A DNA stretch of 64,000 bases from Roseburia_D yibonii (GTDB taxonomy: Bacteria; Bacillota; Clostridia; Lachnospirales; Lachnospiraceae), in NCBI RefSeq assembly GCF_014297335.1, contig NZ_JACOQH010000002.1:124001-188000 (forward strand). The letters run 5' to 3'. Position numbers and translations under genes: made by a program. This document shows positions 54,429 through 63,319 of this stretch, piece by piece. Each line of letters starts with the position of its first letter. Position 1 is the first letter of the stretch. A model generated the notes under the pieces. The model ran no database searches. It worked only from the letters and a program-made list of their open reading frames with translations, and was not told where the DNA came from.

Positions 54429-55283
54429 ATGAAGCTTATGATCATAATCCTGTGTCTGCTTTTGTGTTATCTGATCTGGCAGTATCAGGAACTGAAAAAA
54501 TTTGAAGTGACGGAATATGAACTTCACAGTAAAAAAGTGACGGAAGAACTGCGGATCGTTATGATCTCGGATCTGCACGCGCATGTGTATGGAAAGGATA
54601 ATGAGCCTCTTTTTTCGGCGGTGAGAGAAAAAAAGCCGGATCTTATCCTGATACCGGGCGATATGATCGTCGGGAAAAAGCCGGCGTCTTACGAAACTGC
54701 GTACCGCGCGTTTGAGGGGCTGGTGCCGGTCGCACCGGTATATTTCTCCAATGGAAACCATGAGAGCAAGCCGGCAAGAAAGAATCTTCCGTATAGCCCG
54801 GACTTTTTTGCGTATGAAAAAAAAGTAAAAAAACTCGGGGTGCATATCCTAAACAACGCATCCGAAACTGTCCGGCACGGGGCGGATGAAATAAATATTT
54901 ACGGGGCGGAAATCGATATGGCGTGTTACGCGAAGGGGAAAAAAGTCCCGTTAGCGGACTCCTTTCTTGAGGAGCATCTTGGAAAAGCGGGAGACAGTTA
55001 TAATATTCTGCTTGCCCATAACCCGGCGCACAGTCCAAAGTATGCGGCATGGGGAGCGGATCTTTCGCTGTGCGGGCATAATCACGGAGGTCTGGTGCGG
55101 ATACCGGGGATCGGCAGCCTGATCTCGCCGCAGTTTGTGCTTTTCCCGAAATATGATGCCGGGAGATTTTCCTTCGGCCAAAGAGAGGTCATTATCGGAA
55201 GGGGACTTGGCACCCATACATTTCATATCCGCATCTTTAACCGTGCAGAACTGGTGTTTATCCGCGTGCTGCCGGAAAAATAA
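54429..55283 (+). CDS. Membrane-anchored metallophosphoesterase (YkuE-like)
   Basis: A 284-residue calcineurin-like phosphoesterase with an N-terminal membrane helix (about 1-18). The metal motifs are in order: VMISDLHAH, IPGDMIV, FSNGNHES, LLAHNPAH and LCGHNHGG. Relatives such as YkuE act on the outer face of the membrane; the substrate is unknown. It stands alone, divergent from the carboxypeptidase gene, with scpA 55 bases downstream. Confidence 0.87.
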   Translation: MKLMIIILCLLLCYLIWQYQELKKFEVTEYELHSKKVTEELRIVMISDLHAHVYGKDNEPLFSAVREKKPDLILIPGDMIVGKKPASYETAYRAFEGLVPVAPVYFSNGNHESKPARKNLPYSPDFFAYEKKVKKLGVHILNNASETVRHGADEINIYGAEIDMACYAKGKKVPLADSFLEEHLGKAGDSYNILLAHNPAHSPKYAAWGADLSLCGHNHGGLVRIPGIGSLISPQFVLFPKYDAGRFSFGQREVIIGRGLGTHTFHIRIFNRAELVFIRVLPEK

Positions 55284-55284
55284 C

Positions 55285-55313
55285 TTGCCATTTTTTTTTC
55301 GAACAGTTAAAAT
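55285..55313 (+). promoter_or_regulatory. Candidate promoter of scpA-scpB
   Basis: TTGCCA (55285-55290), 17-base spacer of T-rich DNA, TAAAAT (55308-55313), 25 bases before the scpA start. Confidence 0.6.
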
Positions 55314-55338
55314 ATACAAAGTGTCTGTGGAGGAAAAA

Positions 55339-56091
55339 ATGGGAATATCTGTAAAACTTGAGGTGTTTGAGGGACCACTGGATCTGCTTTTGCACCTGCT
55401 TGAAAAAAATAAAGTAAATATTTATGACATTCCGATCGTTGAGATCACAAACCAGTACATGGAATATATGCGGGAAATGCAGCGGCGGGATCTCAATATT
55501 ATGAGTGAATTTTTAGTCATGGCGGCGACGCTTTTGGATATCAAATCCAGGATGCTGCTCCCGAAACGGGCGTCGGATGAAGAAGAGGAACCGGAAGATC
55601 CGCGTGCGGAACTGGTACAGCAGCTTCTGGAATACAAAATGTTTAAATGCATTTCCTATGAATTAAAAGACCGGCAGATGGATGCGGGACGGACGATGTT
55701 TAAAAAGCCGACGATCCCGGATGAGGTGGCGGCATACGAAGAACCGGTCGATCTGGCAGAGCTGATCGGTGATATGACTTTAAAAAAATTAAACGCGATC
55801 TTTCAGTCGGTCATGGCAAAGCAGGAGAATAAGATCGATCCGATCCGGTCAAAGTTTGGAAAGATCGAGAAAGAGGAGATCTCCCTGAACGACAAAATGG
55901 AGTATCTCGAAGCATATGCGGCGGAACATAAAAGATTTGGCTTTGAAAGTCTTTTGGAAAAACAGGGCAGCAAGATGGAGGTCATCGTCACATTTCTTGC
56001 GATCCTGGAACTGATGAAAACCGGAAAGATCACGATCTATCAGGAAAAAACGTTTGATACGATCTTGATCGAATCCAAAGTCGCGGCGTAA
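55339..56091 (+). CDS. scpA: Segregation and condensation protein A
   Basis: A 250-residue kleisin. The start at ATG 55339 follows GGAGGAAAA; an upstream in-frame ATG would overlap the metallophosphoesterase gene. It has the conserved N-terminus VKLEVFEGPLDLLLHLLEKN with YDIPIVEITNQY. The middle is acidic and the C-terminal winged helix contains VTFLAILELMKTGKI. It joins SMC heads with ScpB in the condensin complex. Confidence 0.96.
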   Translation: MGISVKLEVFEGPLDLLLHLLEKNKVNIYDIPIVEITNQYMEYMREMQRRDLNIMSEFLVMAATLLDIKSRMLLPKRASDEEEEPEDPRAELVQQLLEYKMFKCISYELKDRQMDAGRTMFKKPTIPDEVAAYEEPVDLAELIGDMTLKKLNAIFQSVMAKQENKIDPIRSKFGKIEKEEISLNDKMEYLEAYAAEHKRFGFESLLEKQGSKMEVIVTFLAILELMKTGKITIYQEKTFDTILIESKVAA

Positions 56092-56107
56092 AAATGGAGT
56101 TTGAAAA

Positions 56108-56677
56108 ATGGAAGAAAAAAAACAAGAGGCAATCATAGAGGCAATTCTCTTTACGGTGGGGGAATCGGTAGAATTGGAAAAACTTGCCGCAGTGTTGGAA
56201 TTAGACAAAGAAAAAACCAAAACGCTCGTGGAGCATCTGCGGAAACGGTATGAATCAGATACCTGCGGGATGAAGATTATCGAACTGGATGGCGCGTACC
56301 AGATGTGTACCAAAGCGGAATATTATGAATATCTGATCAAGATCGCGAAACAGCCGAAAAAGCGGGTGCTTACAGACGTGCTTTTGGAAACGCTTTCGAT
56401 CATTGCTTATAAGCAGCCGATCACCAAAGCGGAAGTGGAAAAGATCCGTGGCGTGTCCTCTGATCACGCGGTCAACAAGTTGGTGGAATACAATCTGGTC
56501 TGTGAACTCGGACGGCTCGACGCACCGGGCAGACCGATGCTCTTTGGCACAACAGAAGAATTTTTGCGCAGTTTTGGCGTGGAATCGGTCGATGAGCTTC
56601 CAGTATTAAATGAAGATCAGGTGGAAGAGTTTAAACATCAGGCAGAAGAGGAAATGCAGTTAAAACTTGGAATATAA
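56108..56677 (+). CDS. scpB: Segregation and condensation protein B
   Basis: A 189-residue ScpB with two winged-helix domains. Motifs: IIEAILFTVGESVELEKL, the ALLETLSIIAYKQPITKAEVEKIRG-like middle segment (here VLLETLSIIAYKQPITKAEV) and VCELGRLDAPGRPMLFGTT. It lies 16 bases after scpA. The pair works with SMC (not in the window) to organise the chromosome. Confidence 0.97.
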   Translation: MEEKKQEAIIEAILFTVGESVELEKLAAVLELDKEKTKTLVEHLRKRYESDTCGMKIIELDGAYQMCTKAEYYEYLIKIAKQPKKRVLTDVLLETLSIIAYKQPITKAEVEKIRGVSSDHAVNKLVEYNLVCELGRLDAPGRPMLFGTTEEFLRSFGVESVDELPVLNEDQVEEFKHQAEEEMQLKLGI

Positions 56678-56729
56678 TACCGCAAAATAAAATAGGATAC
56701 AGAGAATATATCTGGTTTGCGGATGGAAT

Positions 56730-57971
56730 ATGAAACGAAAAAAAAGGAAACATCTGATCTTTTGTCTGTGTTTAATGATTGCGGCTGCGCCGGTTGCGGG
56801 CATGGTATGTCCGGCAGTCTGTGCCGCGCAGAGTGAAGAAACAGGAAAAAATAAAAATGAGCCAGGCTCTTTGTACGCCCTGTCGGCATGTCTTGTGGAT
56901 GCCGATTCCGGGCGTATTTTATTTGAAAAAGAAGGAGATGTGCGCCGCGCGAATGCAAGCACGACCAAGATACTGACGCTGATCGTGACGCTCGAAAATG
57001 CGGATCTGGATGAGACGGTCACCGTTTCGGAGTACGCGGCGAGACAGCCGGATGTGCAGTTAAATATATGTACCGGTGAGGAGTACCGGCTCCGGGATCT
57101 CTGCTATTCGCTCATGCTGGAATCGCATAACGATTCCGCAGTTGCGATCGCCGAACATGTTGGCGGAAGCGTGGAGGGATTTGCAAAGCTCATGAACGAG
57201 AAAGCGGCACAGATCGGATGCACCAATTCACATTTCGTGACGCCAAACGGACTGGATGCGGAGGACGGGGAAGGATTCCACGGGACAACGGCGGAGGATC
57301 TTGCGCATATCCTGTGTTACTGTATCGAAAAATCTGAAAAAAAGGACGCTTTTTTGGAGATCACGGGAACACCGACCTACAGTTTTACGGATCTTTCCGG
57401 CAAACGGAGCTTTACCTGCAACAATCACAATGTGTTTTTGAATATGATGGAGGGGGCGCTGACCGGAAAAACCGGATTTACCGGAGATGCCGGGTACTGT
57501 TATGTCGGCGCGGTAAAGCAGGATGATCGGACCTTTGTCGCGGCGCTCCTCGGCTGTGGATGGCCCAATAACAAAACTTACAAGTGGTCGGATATGAAAA
57601 AGCTGATGGAATTCGCGTTTTCCAATTATCACTATATGGACATCGCGGAGCCGGATGTCAGACTGGAAACCGTGTGTGTGAAAAACGGCGCGGATCCTTC
57701 TTTTCAGCTAAAACCGGATATGGAACTTCAGGCGCTCATGGAAAGCCGGCCGGTATGTGTGTTAAAGGCGGACTGGGAAAAAACAGAGGTCATTTATGAT
57801 TATCCGCGCAGCTTAAATGCGCCGGTACAGAAAGGAGAGATCCTCGGGCAGGCGGAATATTATCTGGAGGGGGAATGCGTGGATGAAATTCCGGTCACGG
57901 CCGGAAAAACAGTGGAAAGCCGTGATTTTTTGTGGTTTTTCACCTTTGTATGGAAACGCTATAGGCTCTGA
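56730..57971 (+). CDS. Second D-Ala-D-Ala carboxypeptidase (DacB/PBP5-like)
   Basis: A 413-residue secreted S11 peptidase. A signal peptide (about 1-30) is followed by the SxxK motif in NASTTKILTL near residue 75, SxN in LESHNDSAVAIAEH near 132 and KTG in LTGKTGFTGD near 245. The C-terminal beta domain follows, and a short hydrophobic/aromatic end (FLWFFTFVWKRY) may attach it to the membrane. It follows scpB by 52 bases. In Bacillus subtilis dacB also lies near scpAB; here no spmA/spmB follow. Confidence 0.9.
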   Translation: MKRKKRKHLIFCLCLMIAAAPVAGMVCPAVCAAQSEETGKNKNEPGSLYALSACLVDADSGRILFEKEGDVRRANASTTKILTLIVTLENADLDETVTVSEYAARQPDVQLNICTGEEYRLRDLCYSLMLESHNDSAVAIAEHVGGSVEGFAKLMNEKAAQIGCTNSHFVTPNGLDAEDGEGFHGTTAEDLAHILCYCIEKSEKKDAFLEITGTPTYSFTDLSGKRSFTCNNHNVFLNMMEGALTGKTGFTGDAGYCYVGAVKQDDRTFVAALLGCGWPNNKTYKWSDMKKLMEFAFSNYHYMDIAEPDVRLETVCVKNGADPSFQLKPDMELQALMESRPVCVLKADWEKTEVIYDYPRSLNAPVQKGEILGQAEYYLEGECVDEIPVTAGKTVESRDFLWFFTFVWKRYRL

Positions 57972-57998
57972 CACCTAGTGAAAAAATTAACAATGCTA

Positions 57999-58027
57999 TT
58001 GAAAAAAGGTAGTAAATAGAATACAAT
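57999..58027 (+). promoter_or_regulatory. Promoter of the decarboxylase cluster
   Basis: TTGAAA (57999-58004), 17-base spacer, TACAAT (58022-58027), about 50 bases before the first gene. Confidence 0.75.
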
Positions 58028-58075
58028 TATTTATGGAAAGTTTTATATTTTCAAAAATAGATGGAGGGCTAAGAA

Positions 58076-59512
58076 ATGAGTAACAGAAAAGATTGCTTGG
58101 CAGCACAGAGAATTTCCAGATTACTGGATGAAAACAGTTTCGTGGAGCTTGGTTCTCTTGTGACGGCAAGAAGTACAGATTTCAATCTGTCACAGACCCA
58201 GACACCTTCCGATGGTGTGATCACAGGACATGGTCTTATCGATGGAAGCCTGGTATTTGTATACAGCCAGGACGTATCTGTGTTAAACGGCACGATCGGC
58301 GAGATGCATGCAAAGAAAATTGCGTCTGTGTATGATATGGCAATGAAAATGGGGGCACCGGTCATTGGTTTCCTTGACTGTGCGGGAATCCGTCTGCAGG
58401 AATCCGTGGATGCACTGGATGGATTCGGACAGATTTACGCAAAGCAGGCACAGGCATCCGGAGTGATCCCGCAGATCTGTGCGGTATTTGGAACCTGTGG
58501 CGGCGGACTTTCCGTAGTTCCTGCATTATGTGATTTCGCTTTCGTGGAGAAGGATGGCGGAAAAGTATTTGTAAATTCACCGAATGCGATCGAAGGAAAC
58601 CGCGCGGAAAAATGCGACACTTCAGCGGCAGAATTTCAGAGCAGTGAAACCGGTATCGTCGACGGCATCGGAACGGAAGATGAGATCTTTGCGAAGATCC
58701 GAAGCCTCGTTTCCATTCTGCCGGAGAACAATCAGGCGGATGTCTATACCGGAGAATGCACGGATGATTTAAACCGTGCCTGCGAGAGCATGGAGAATAT
58801 GCGTGGAGACGCGCGTTATCTGCTGGCAGAGATTTCGGATGGACATGTATTCTTTGAGACCAAGGAAGACTATGCGAAAGACATGGTGACAGGTTTTATC
58901 AAATTAAATGGCATGACGGTTGGCGCGGTTGCAAACTGCACGGAAGTCTATGACGAGACCGGAAGCAAGAAAGAAGAATTTGAGCCGGTACTGACCGCAA
59001 GAGGCTGTGACAAGGCGGCTGAGTTCATCGCGTTCTGTGACGCATTTGAGATCCCGGTGCTTTCCATGGCACATGTGACAGGATTTAAGGCATGCAAGTG
59101 CGCAGAAAAGAGACTTGCGAAGGCAATGGGCCGCCTGACCTATGCGTTTGCGAGCGCGACAGTACCGAAGGTGAATCTGATCACAGGTGATGTCTTTGGT
59201 TCCGCTTCCGTGATCATGAATGCAAAATCGATCGGTGCGGATCTTGTATATGCATGGCCGGATGTTAAAGTCGGAATGATGGATGCCAAGCTTGCGGCAG
59301 GTATCATGTATGAAGGCGAATCCGCAGATGTGATCGAAAAGAAAGCAAAAGAATACGACGCACTGCAGGACAGCGTCCTTTCCGCAGCAAAGAGAGGCTA
59401 TGTGGATCTTGTGGTAGAACCGCAGGATACCAGAAAATATATGGTTGCGGCATTCGAAATGCTTTATACCAAACGTATGGACGGACCGTTCAAGAAACAT
59501 GGAACGAAATAG
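58076..59512 (+). CDS. Acyl-CoA carboxyltransferase subunit (methylmalonyl-CoA decarboxylase alpha-like)
   Basis: A 478-residue protein with the crotonase-type carboxyltransferase fold in two halves. Motifs: GHGLIDGSLVFVYSQD, HAKKIASVYDMA, FLDCAGIRLQE and, in the second half, GSASVIMNAKSIGADLVYAWP. It resembles MmdA/PccB. It would move carboxyl between an acyl-CoA and biotin on the carrier encoded two genes on. Family length is about 500, so it is slightly short. RBS GGAGGG. First gene of the cluster. The acyl-CoA substrate is not certain. Confidence 0.85.
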   Translation: MSNRKDCLAAQRISRLLDENSFVELGSLVTARSTDFNLSQTQTPSDGVITGHGLIDGSLVFVYSQDVSVLNGTIGEMHAKKIASVYDMAMKMGAPVIGFLDCAGIRLQESVDALDGFGQIYAKQAQASGVIPQICAVFGTCGGGLSVVPALCDFAFVEKDGGKVFVNSPNAIEGNRAEKCDTSAAEFQSSETGIVDGIGTEDEIFAKIRSLVSILPENNQADVYTGECTDDLNRACESMENMRGDARYLLAEISDGHVFFETKEDYAKDMVTGFIKLNGMTVGAVANCTEVYDETGSKKEEFEPVLTARGCDKAAEFIAFCDAFEIPVLSMAHVTGFKACKCAEKRLAKAMGRLTYAFASATVPKVNLITGDVFGSASVIMNAKSIGADLVYAWPDVKVGMMDAKLAAGIMYEGESADVIEKKAKEYDALQDSVLSAAKRGYVDLVVEPQDTRKYMVAAFEMLYTKRMDGPFKKHGTK

Positions 59513-59525
59513 AAAGGTGAAGAGT

Positions 59526-60242
59526 ATGAAGAAAAAAATAGGACTGCTTGTCTGCATGTGCCTTTGCCTGTTTTGCCTTACCGCATGCGGAAAGAAAGAT
59601 CAGACTGACGTGGATTATAACGGATATACATACGATCAGCTGAAAACAGCCTGCCAGAACACAGTTCAGCAGTTAGAGGAAATGTCGGATGAGGATATGC
59701 AGAAATATCTTGCGAGCGGTGATGATATTACGGTTGGCATGGTATCGGGCTGGCAGGAATCCCGCAAGGATCTCGGAAACTTTGAAGGATTTGGAGACTG
59801 CGAGGTCGTAAAATCCGGAAAAACGCTGACAGCTGCGCAGACAGTAAATTATGAGAAAAGACCGTTGGTTCTGACCTATGTGTTTAATTATAACAGCATG
59901 GAAGTAACGGACGTGACGGTGGATCAGGTATACACAACCGGAGAGAAGATGTCAAAGGCAGGACTTAACACCCTGATCTGTATCGTGACGGTATTTGTCG
60001 TGCTGATCGTGATCTGTCTGGTCATCTACGCATTCCGTATCATTCCGTTCCTGGAAAAGAAATTCCGCAAGGAGAAAGAAGTTCCGGCAGACGGAGCGCA
60101 AAAAGCGGTGGAACAGATTGAAAAGATGGAAGAAAAGAAAGATGATCTGGAACTTGTGGCAGTGATCGCGGCGGCGATCGCAGCGGCAACCGGAACATCT
60201 ACGGATGATTTTGTGGTAAGATCCATTAAAAGAAGAAGATAA
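59526..60242 (+). CDS. Lipoprotein-type OadG gamma subunit of the Na+-pumping decarboxylase
   Basis: A 238-residue protein. The start at ATG 59526 follows AAAGGTGAAG. It has a lipoprotein signal with the lipobox LTAC (Cys near residue 21), an outside domain (about 25-140), a single membrane helix (about 150-172) and a charged cytosolic tail. The tail end DDFVVRSIKRRR is typical of OadG/MmdD. Normal gamma subunits are about 80 residues with no lipoprotein domain, so this is an enlarged, fused form. It links the carboxyltransferases to the membrane pump. Confidence 0.8.
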   Translation: MKKKIGLLVCMCLCLFCLTACGKKDQTDVDYNGYTYDQLKTACQNTVQQLEEMSDEDMQKYLASGDDITVGMVSGWQESRKDLGNFEGFGDCEVVKSGKTLTAAQTVNYEKRPLVLTYVFNYNSMEVTDVTVDQVYTTGEKMSKAGLNTLICIVTVFVVLIVICLVIYAFRIIPFLEKKFRKEKEVPADGAQKAVEQIEKMEEKKDDLELVAVIAAAIAAATGTSTDDFVVRSIKRRR

Positions 60243-60264
60243 GCAAAGAGCAGGAGGATATAAA

Positions 60265-60627
60265 ATGAAGAATTATACTATCACAGTAAATGGAAATGTT
60301 TACGATGTTACCGTAGAGGAAAAGGGAGGCGCTGTATCAGCACCGGCACCTGCAGCAGCTCCGAGAGCAGCAGCGCCGGCACCTGCTAAAGCGGCAGCTC
60401 CGCAGGGCGCAGGAAGCATTAAAGTAGAAGCCGGAGCAGCCGGGAAAGTATTAAGCATTGAGGTAAATGTCGGAGATGCGGTAAAAGCAGGAGATTCTAT
60501 CGCAGTGCTTGAAGTTATGAAAATGGAGACACCGGTCGTTGCACCAAAAGACGGTACGGTTGCAAGCATTGATACAAAAGCAGGAGATATGGTGGAAGCG
60601 GGAGCTTTACTTGCTACATTAAACTAA
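60265..60627 (+). CDS. Biotin carboxyl carrier protein of the decarboxylase cluster
   Basis: A 120-residue protein. A short N-terminal strand region (1-24) and a Pro/Ala linker (about 25-50) lead to a biotinyl domain with the EVMKMETPV motif; Lys86 is the biotinylation site. It carries carboxybiotin between the carboxyltransferases and the membrane beta subunit. RBS AGGAGG. It lies between the gamma and beta genes. Confidence 0.93.
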   Translation: MKNYTITVNGNVYDVTVEEKGGAVSAPAPAAAPRAAAPAPAKAAAPQGAGSIKVEAGAAGKVLSIEVNVGDAVKAGDSIAVLEVMKMETPVVAPKDGTVASIDTKAGDMVEAGALLATLN

Positions 60628-60643
60628 TTAGGAGGATGAACTT

Positions 60644-61795
60644 ATGTGGAGTTACATTGCAGAAACAATGGGAAACCTCCTTCATCAGACAGCCTTTTTG
60701 AATCTGACATGGGGTAACTATGTCATGATCGCGGTTGCGTGCGTATTCCTTTATCTGGCGATTGCCAAGGGATACGAACCATTGCTTTTAGTTCCGATCG
60801 CATTTGGTATGCTTTTGGTAAATATCTATCCGGATATCATCGCAAGCCCGGAGGAGACAAGCAACGGTGTCGGTGGTTTACTGTATTATTTTTATCAGCT
60901 GGATGAATGGTCGATCTTACCGTCCCTGATCTTCCTTGGAGTAGGAGCGATGACGGACTTCGGACCTCTGATCGCAAATCCGATCAGCTTCCTGATGGGA
61001 GCTGCGGCACAGTTTGGTATTTTCGCGGCGTATCTGATCGCAATCCTTCTTGGATTTAATGACAAGGCGGCAGCAGCGATCTCTATCATCGGAGGGGCGG
61101 ACGGACCTACATCTATTTTCCTTGCCGGAAAACTCGGGCAGACGGGACTGATGGGGCCGATCGCGGTCGCAGCATATTCTTATATGTCCCTTGTCCCGAT
61201 CATTCAGCCTCCGATCATGAAGTTATTGACTACGAAAAAAGAACGCGCGATCCATATGGACAATCTGCGTCCGGTTTCCAAACTGGAGAAGATCCTGTTC
61301 CCGATCATCGTTACTACGATCGTGTGCCTGATCCTTCCGACGACAGCACCGCTTGTTGGTATGCTGATGCTCGGAAACCTGTTCCGCGAGAGTGGTGTGG
61401 TAAGACAGCTCTCTGAGACAGCTTCCAACGCACTGATGTATATCGTCGTTATCCTGCTTGGAACTTCGGTCGGAGCATCTACAAGTGCGGAGGCATTCTT
61501 AAATGTCAGCACGATCAAGATCGTAATCCTCGGACTGGTTGCGTTTGTAATCGGAACCGCAGGTGGTGTACTGCTTGGTAAACTGCTTTGCCACATTACA
61601 CACGGAAAGATCAATCCGCTCATCGGATCAGCCGGTGTTTCCGCAGTGCCGATGGCAGCAAGAGTTTCTCAGAAGGTGGGCGCGGAAGAAGATCCGACCA
61701 ACTTCTTGCTCATGCATGCAATGGGACCGAACGTTGCCGGGGTAATCGGTACGGCAGTAGCGGCAGGAACATTTATGGCAATCTTTGGAATTTAA
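60644..61795 (+). CDS. Na+-translocating decarboxylase beta subunit (OadB family)
   Basis: A 383-residue membrane protein with about nine to eleven helices. It has the family's GGADGPTSIFLAGKLG motif with the Asp thought to take part in Na+ and proton movement, plus MGAAAQFGIFAAY and NLLMHAMGPNVAG-like (here FLLMHAMGPNVAG) near the end. It decarboxylates carboxybiotin and pumps Na+ outward. RBS AGGAGG, 16 bases after the biotin carrier gene. Confidence 0.95.
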   Translation: MWSYIAETMGNLLHQTAFLNLTWGNYVMIAVACVFLYLAIAKGYEPLLLVPIAFGMLLVNIYPDIIASPEETSNGVGGLLYYFYQLDEWSILPSLIFLGVGAMTDFGPLIANPISFLMGAAAQFGIFAAYLIAILLGFNDKAAAAISIIGGADGPTSIFLAGKLGQTGLMGPIAVAAYSYMSLVPIIQPPIMKLLTTKKERAIHMDNLRPVSKLEKILFPIIVTTIVCLILPTTAPLVGMLMLGNLFRESGVVRQLSETASNALMYIVVILLGTSVGASTSAEAFLNVSTIKIVILGLVAFVIGTAGGVLLGKLLCHITHGKINPLIGSAGVSAVPMAARVSQKVGAEEDPTNFLLMHAMGPNVAGVIGTAVAAGTFMAIFGI

Positions 61796-61810
61796 GGAGG
61801 GTATGAAAAA

Positions 61811-63229
61811 ATGGCAGAACAGGTGAAAAAACCTTTAAAAATTACCGAAACGGTATTACGTGACGCGCATCAGTCTCTGATTGCCACAAGAATGACAACG
61901 GAACAGATGCTTCCGATCATAGATAAAATGGACAAGGTTGGCTATCATGCAGTAGAGTGCTGGGGTGGCGCAACATTTGACGCGTCCTTACGTTTCTTAA
62001 AAGAAGATCCGTGGGACAGACTACGTAAATTAAGAGATGGATTTAAGAACACAAAACTGCAGATGCTGTTTCGTGGACAGAATATTTTGGGATATCGTCC
62101 GTATGCGGATGACGTGGTGGAATACTTCGTTCAGAAATCCATCGCAAACGGAATCGATATTATCCGAATCTTTGACTGCCTGAATGATATTCGAAATCTT
62201 CAGACAGCGGTTACTGCCTGCAACAAGGAAAAAGGACATGCGCAGGTAGCACTGGCGTATACACTCGGAGATGCGTATACACTGGATTACTGGACCGATA
62301 TGGCAAAACGTGTAGAAGATATGGGTGCTGACTCATTATGTATCAAGGATATGGCTGGACTTTTGGTTCCGGCGAAAGCGACCGAGCTTGTACAGGCATT
62401 AAAGTGTGCGACATCTCTGCCGATCGACCTTCATACACACTATACTTCCGGTGTGGCATCCATGACCTATATGAAGGCGGTTGAGGCAGGCTGCGATATT
62501 ATCGATACCGCAATGTCTCCGTTCGCACTTGGCACCAGCCAGCCGGCAACTGAGGTTATGGTAGAGGCGTTCAAAGGCACTGAATATGATACCGGACTGG
62601 ATCAGAATCTGTTGGCGGAGATCGCGGATTATTTCCGCCCGATGCGTGAAGAGGCACTGGAAAGCGGACTGATGAACCCAAAGGTATTAGGTGTCAACAT
62701 CAAGACATTACTGTATCAGGTTCCGGGTGGTATGTTATCCAACCTGCTGTCCCAGTTGAAGGAACAGGGCAAGGAAGACAAATTCCAGGAAGTACTCGAA
62801 GAAGTACCTCGTGTAAGAAAAGACCTCGGAGAGCCGCCACTTGTTACACCGTCTTCCCAGATCGTGGGAACACAGGCTGTATTTAACGTGCTGATGGGCG
62901 AGCGTTACAAAGTTGCGACCAAAGAGACCAAGGATATTCTGCTTGGAAAATATGGTCAGACAGCAAAACCGTTCAATCCGGAGATCGTAGACAAAGTACT
63001 CGGAGATGAAAAGAAGAACGCGATCACCTGCCGTCCGGCAGATCTGCTTGAGCCGGAACTTGCAAAGATCGAATCTGAGATGAAACAGTGGAAAGAGCAG
63101 GATGAGGATGTTCTGACCTACGCACTGTTCCCGCAGGTTGCTACGGAATTTTTCAAATACCGTCAGGCACAGCAGACAAAGATCGATCCTGCGGTGGCAG
63201 ATACCGCAAACGGAGCGTATCCGGTTTAA
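61811..63229 (+). CDS. oadA: Oxaloacetate decarboxylase/pyruvate carboxylase-type carboxyltransferase (OadA, no biotin domain)
   Basis: A 472-residue protein with a TIM-barrel carboxyltransferase domain: TVLRDAHQSLIATR (metal Asp), AVECWGGATFD, FRGQNILGY, CIKDMAGLL (carboxylated Lys) and DLHTHYTSG (metal His pair). A C-terminal PYC_OADA helical region (about 300-460) follows. The usual C-terminal biotin domain is missing; it must use the separate carrier. It forms pyruvate from oxaloacetate or the reverse. RBS GGAGGG. Confidence 0.92.
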   Translation: MAEQVKKPLKITETVLRDAHQSLIATRMTTEQMLPIIDKMDKVGYHAVECWGGATFDASLRFLKEDPWDRLRKLRDGFKNTKLQMLFRGQNILGYRPYADDVVEYFVQKSIANGIDIIRIFDCLNDIRNLQTAVTACNKEKGHAQVALAYTLGDAYTLDYWTDMAKRVEDMGADSLCIKDMAGLLVPAKATELVQALKCATSLPIDLHTHYTSGVASMTYMKAVEAGCDIIDTAMSPFALGTSQPATEVMVEAFKGTEYDTGLDQNLLAEIADYFRPMREEALESGLMNPKVLGVNIKTLLYQVPGGMLSNLLSQLKEQGKEDKFQEVLEEVPRVRKDLGEPPLVTPSSQIVGTQAVFNVLMGERYKVATKETKDILLGKYGQTAKPFNPEIVDKVLGDEKKNAITCRPADLLEPELAKIESEMKQWKEQDEDVLTYALFPQVATEFFKYRQAQQTKIDPAVADTANGAYPV

Positions 63230-63257
63230 GGAAAGAAAAAGAAAATAAATCCAATCA

Positions 63258-63297
63258 GAAAAAGGGGTTGCCGTAAAGAAACGGTGATCTCTTTTTC
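63258..63297 (+). terminator. Probable terminator hairpin after the decarboxylase cluster
   Basis: A 17-bp stem: 63258-63274 pairs with 63281-63297 including four G-T pairs, with a 6-base loop AAAGAA. The T-run CTTTTTC lies inside the 3' arm. It sits in the 90-base gap before fruK, and could also act as a leader structure for that gene. Confidence 0.6.
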
Positions 63298-63319
63298 AGA
63301 TAGAAACAGAGGAAATAAA

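Noticed and set aside
55135..55338. A 68-residue extension of ScpA
   Set aside because: It overlaps the metallophosphoesterase gene in another frame, and the conserved ScpA start is at 55339 behind GGAGG.
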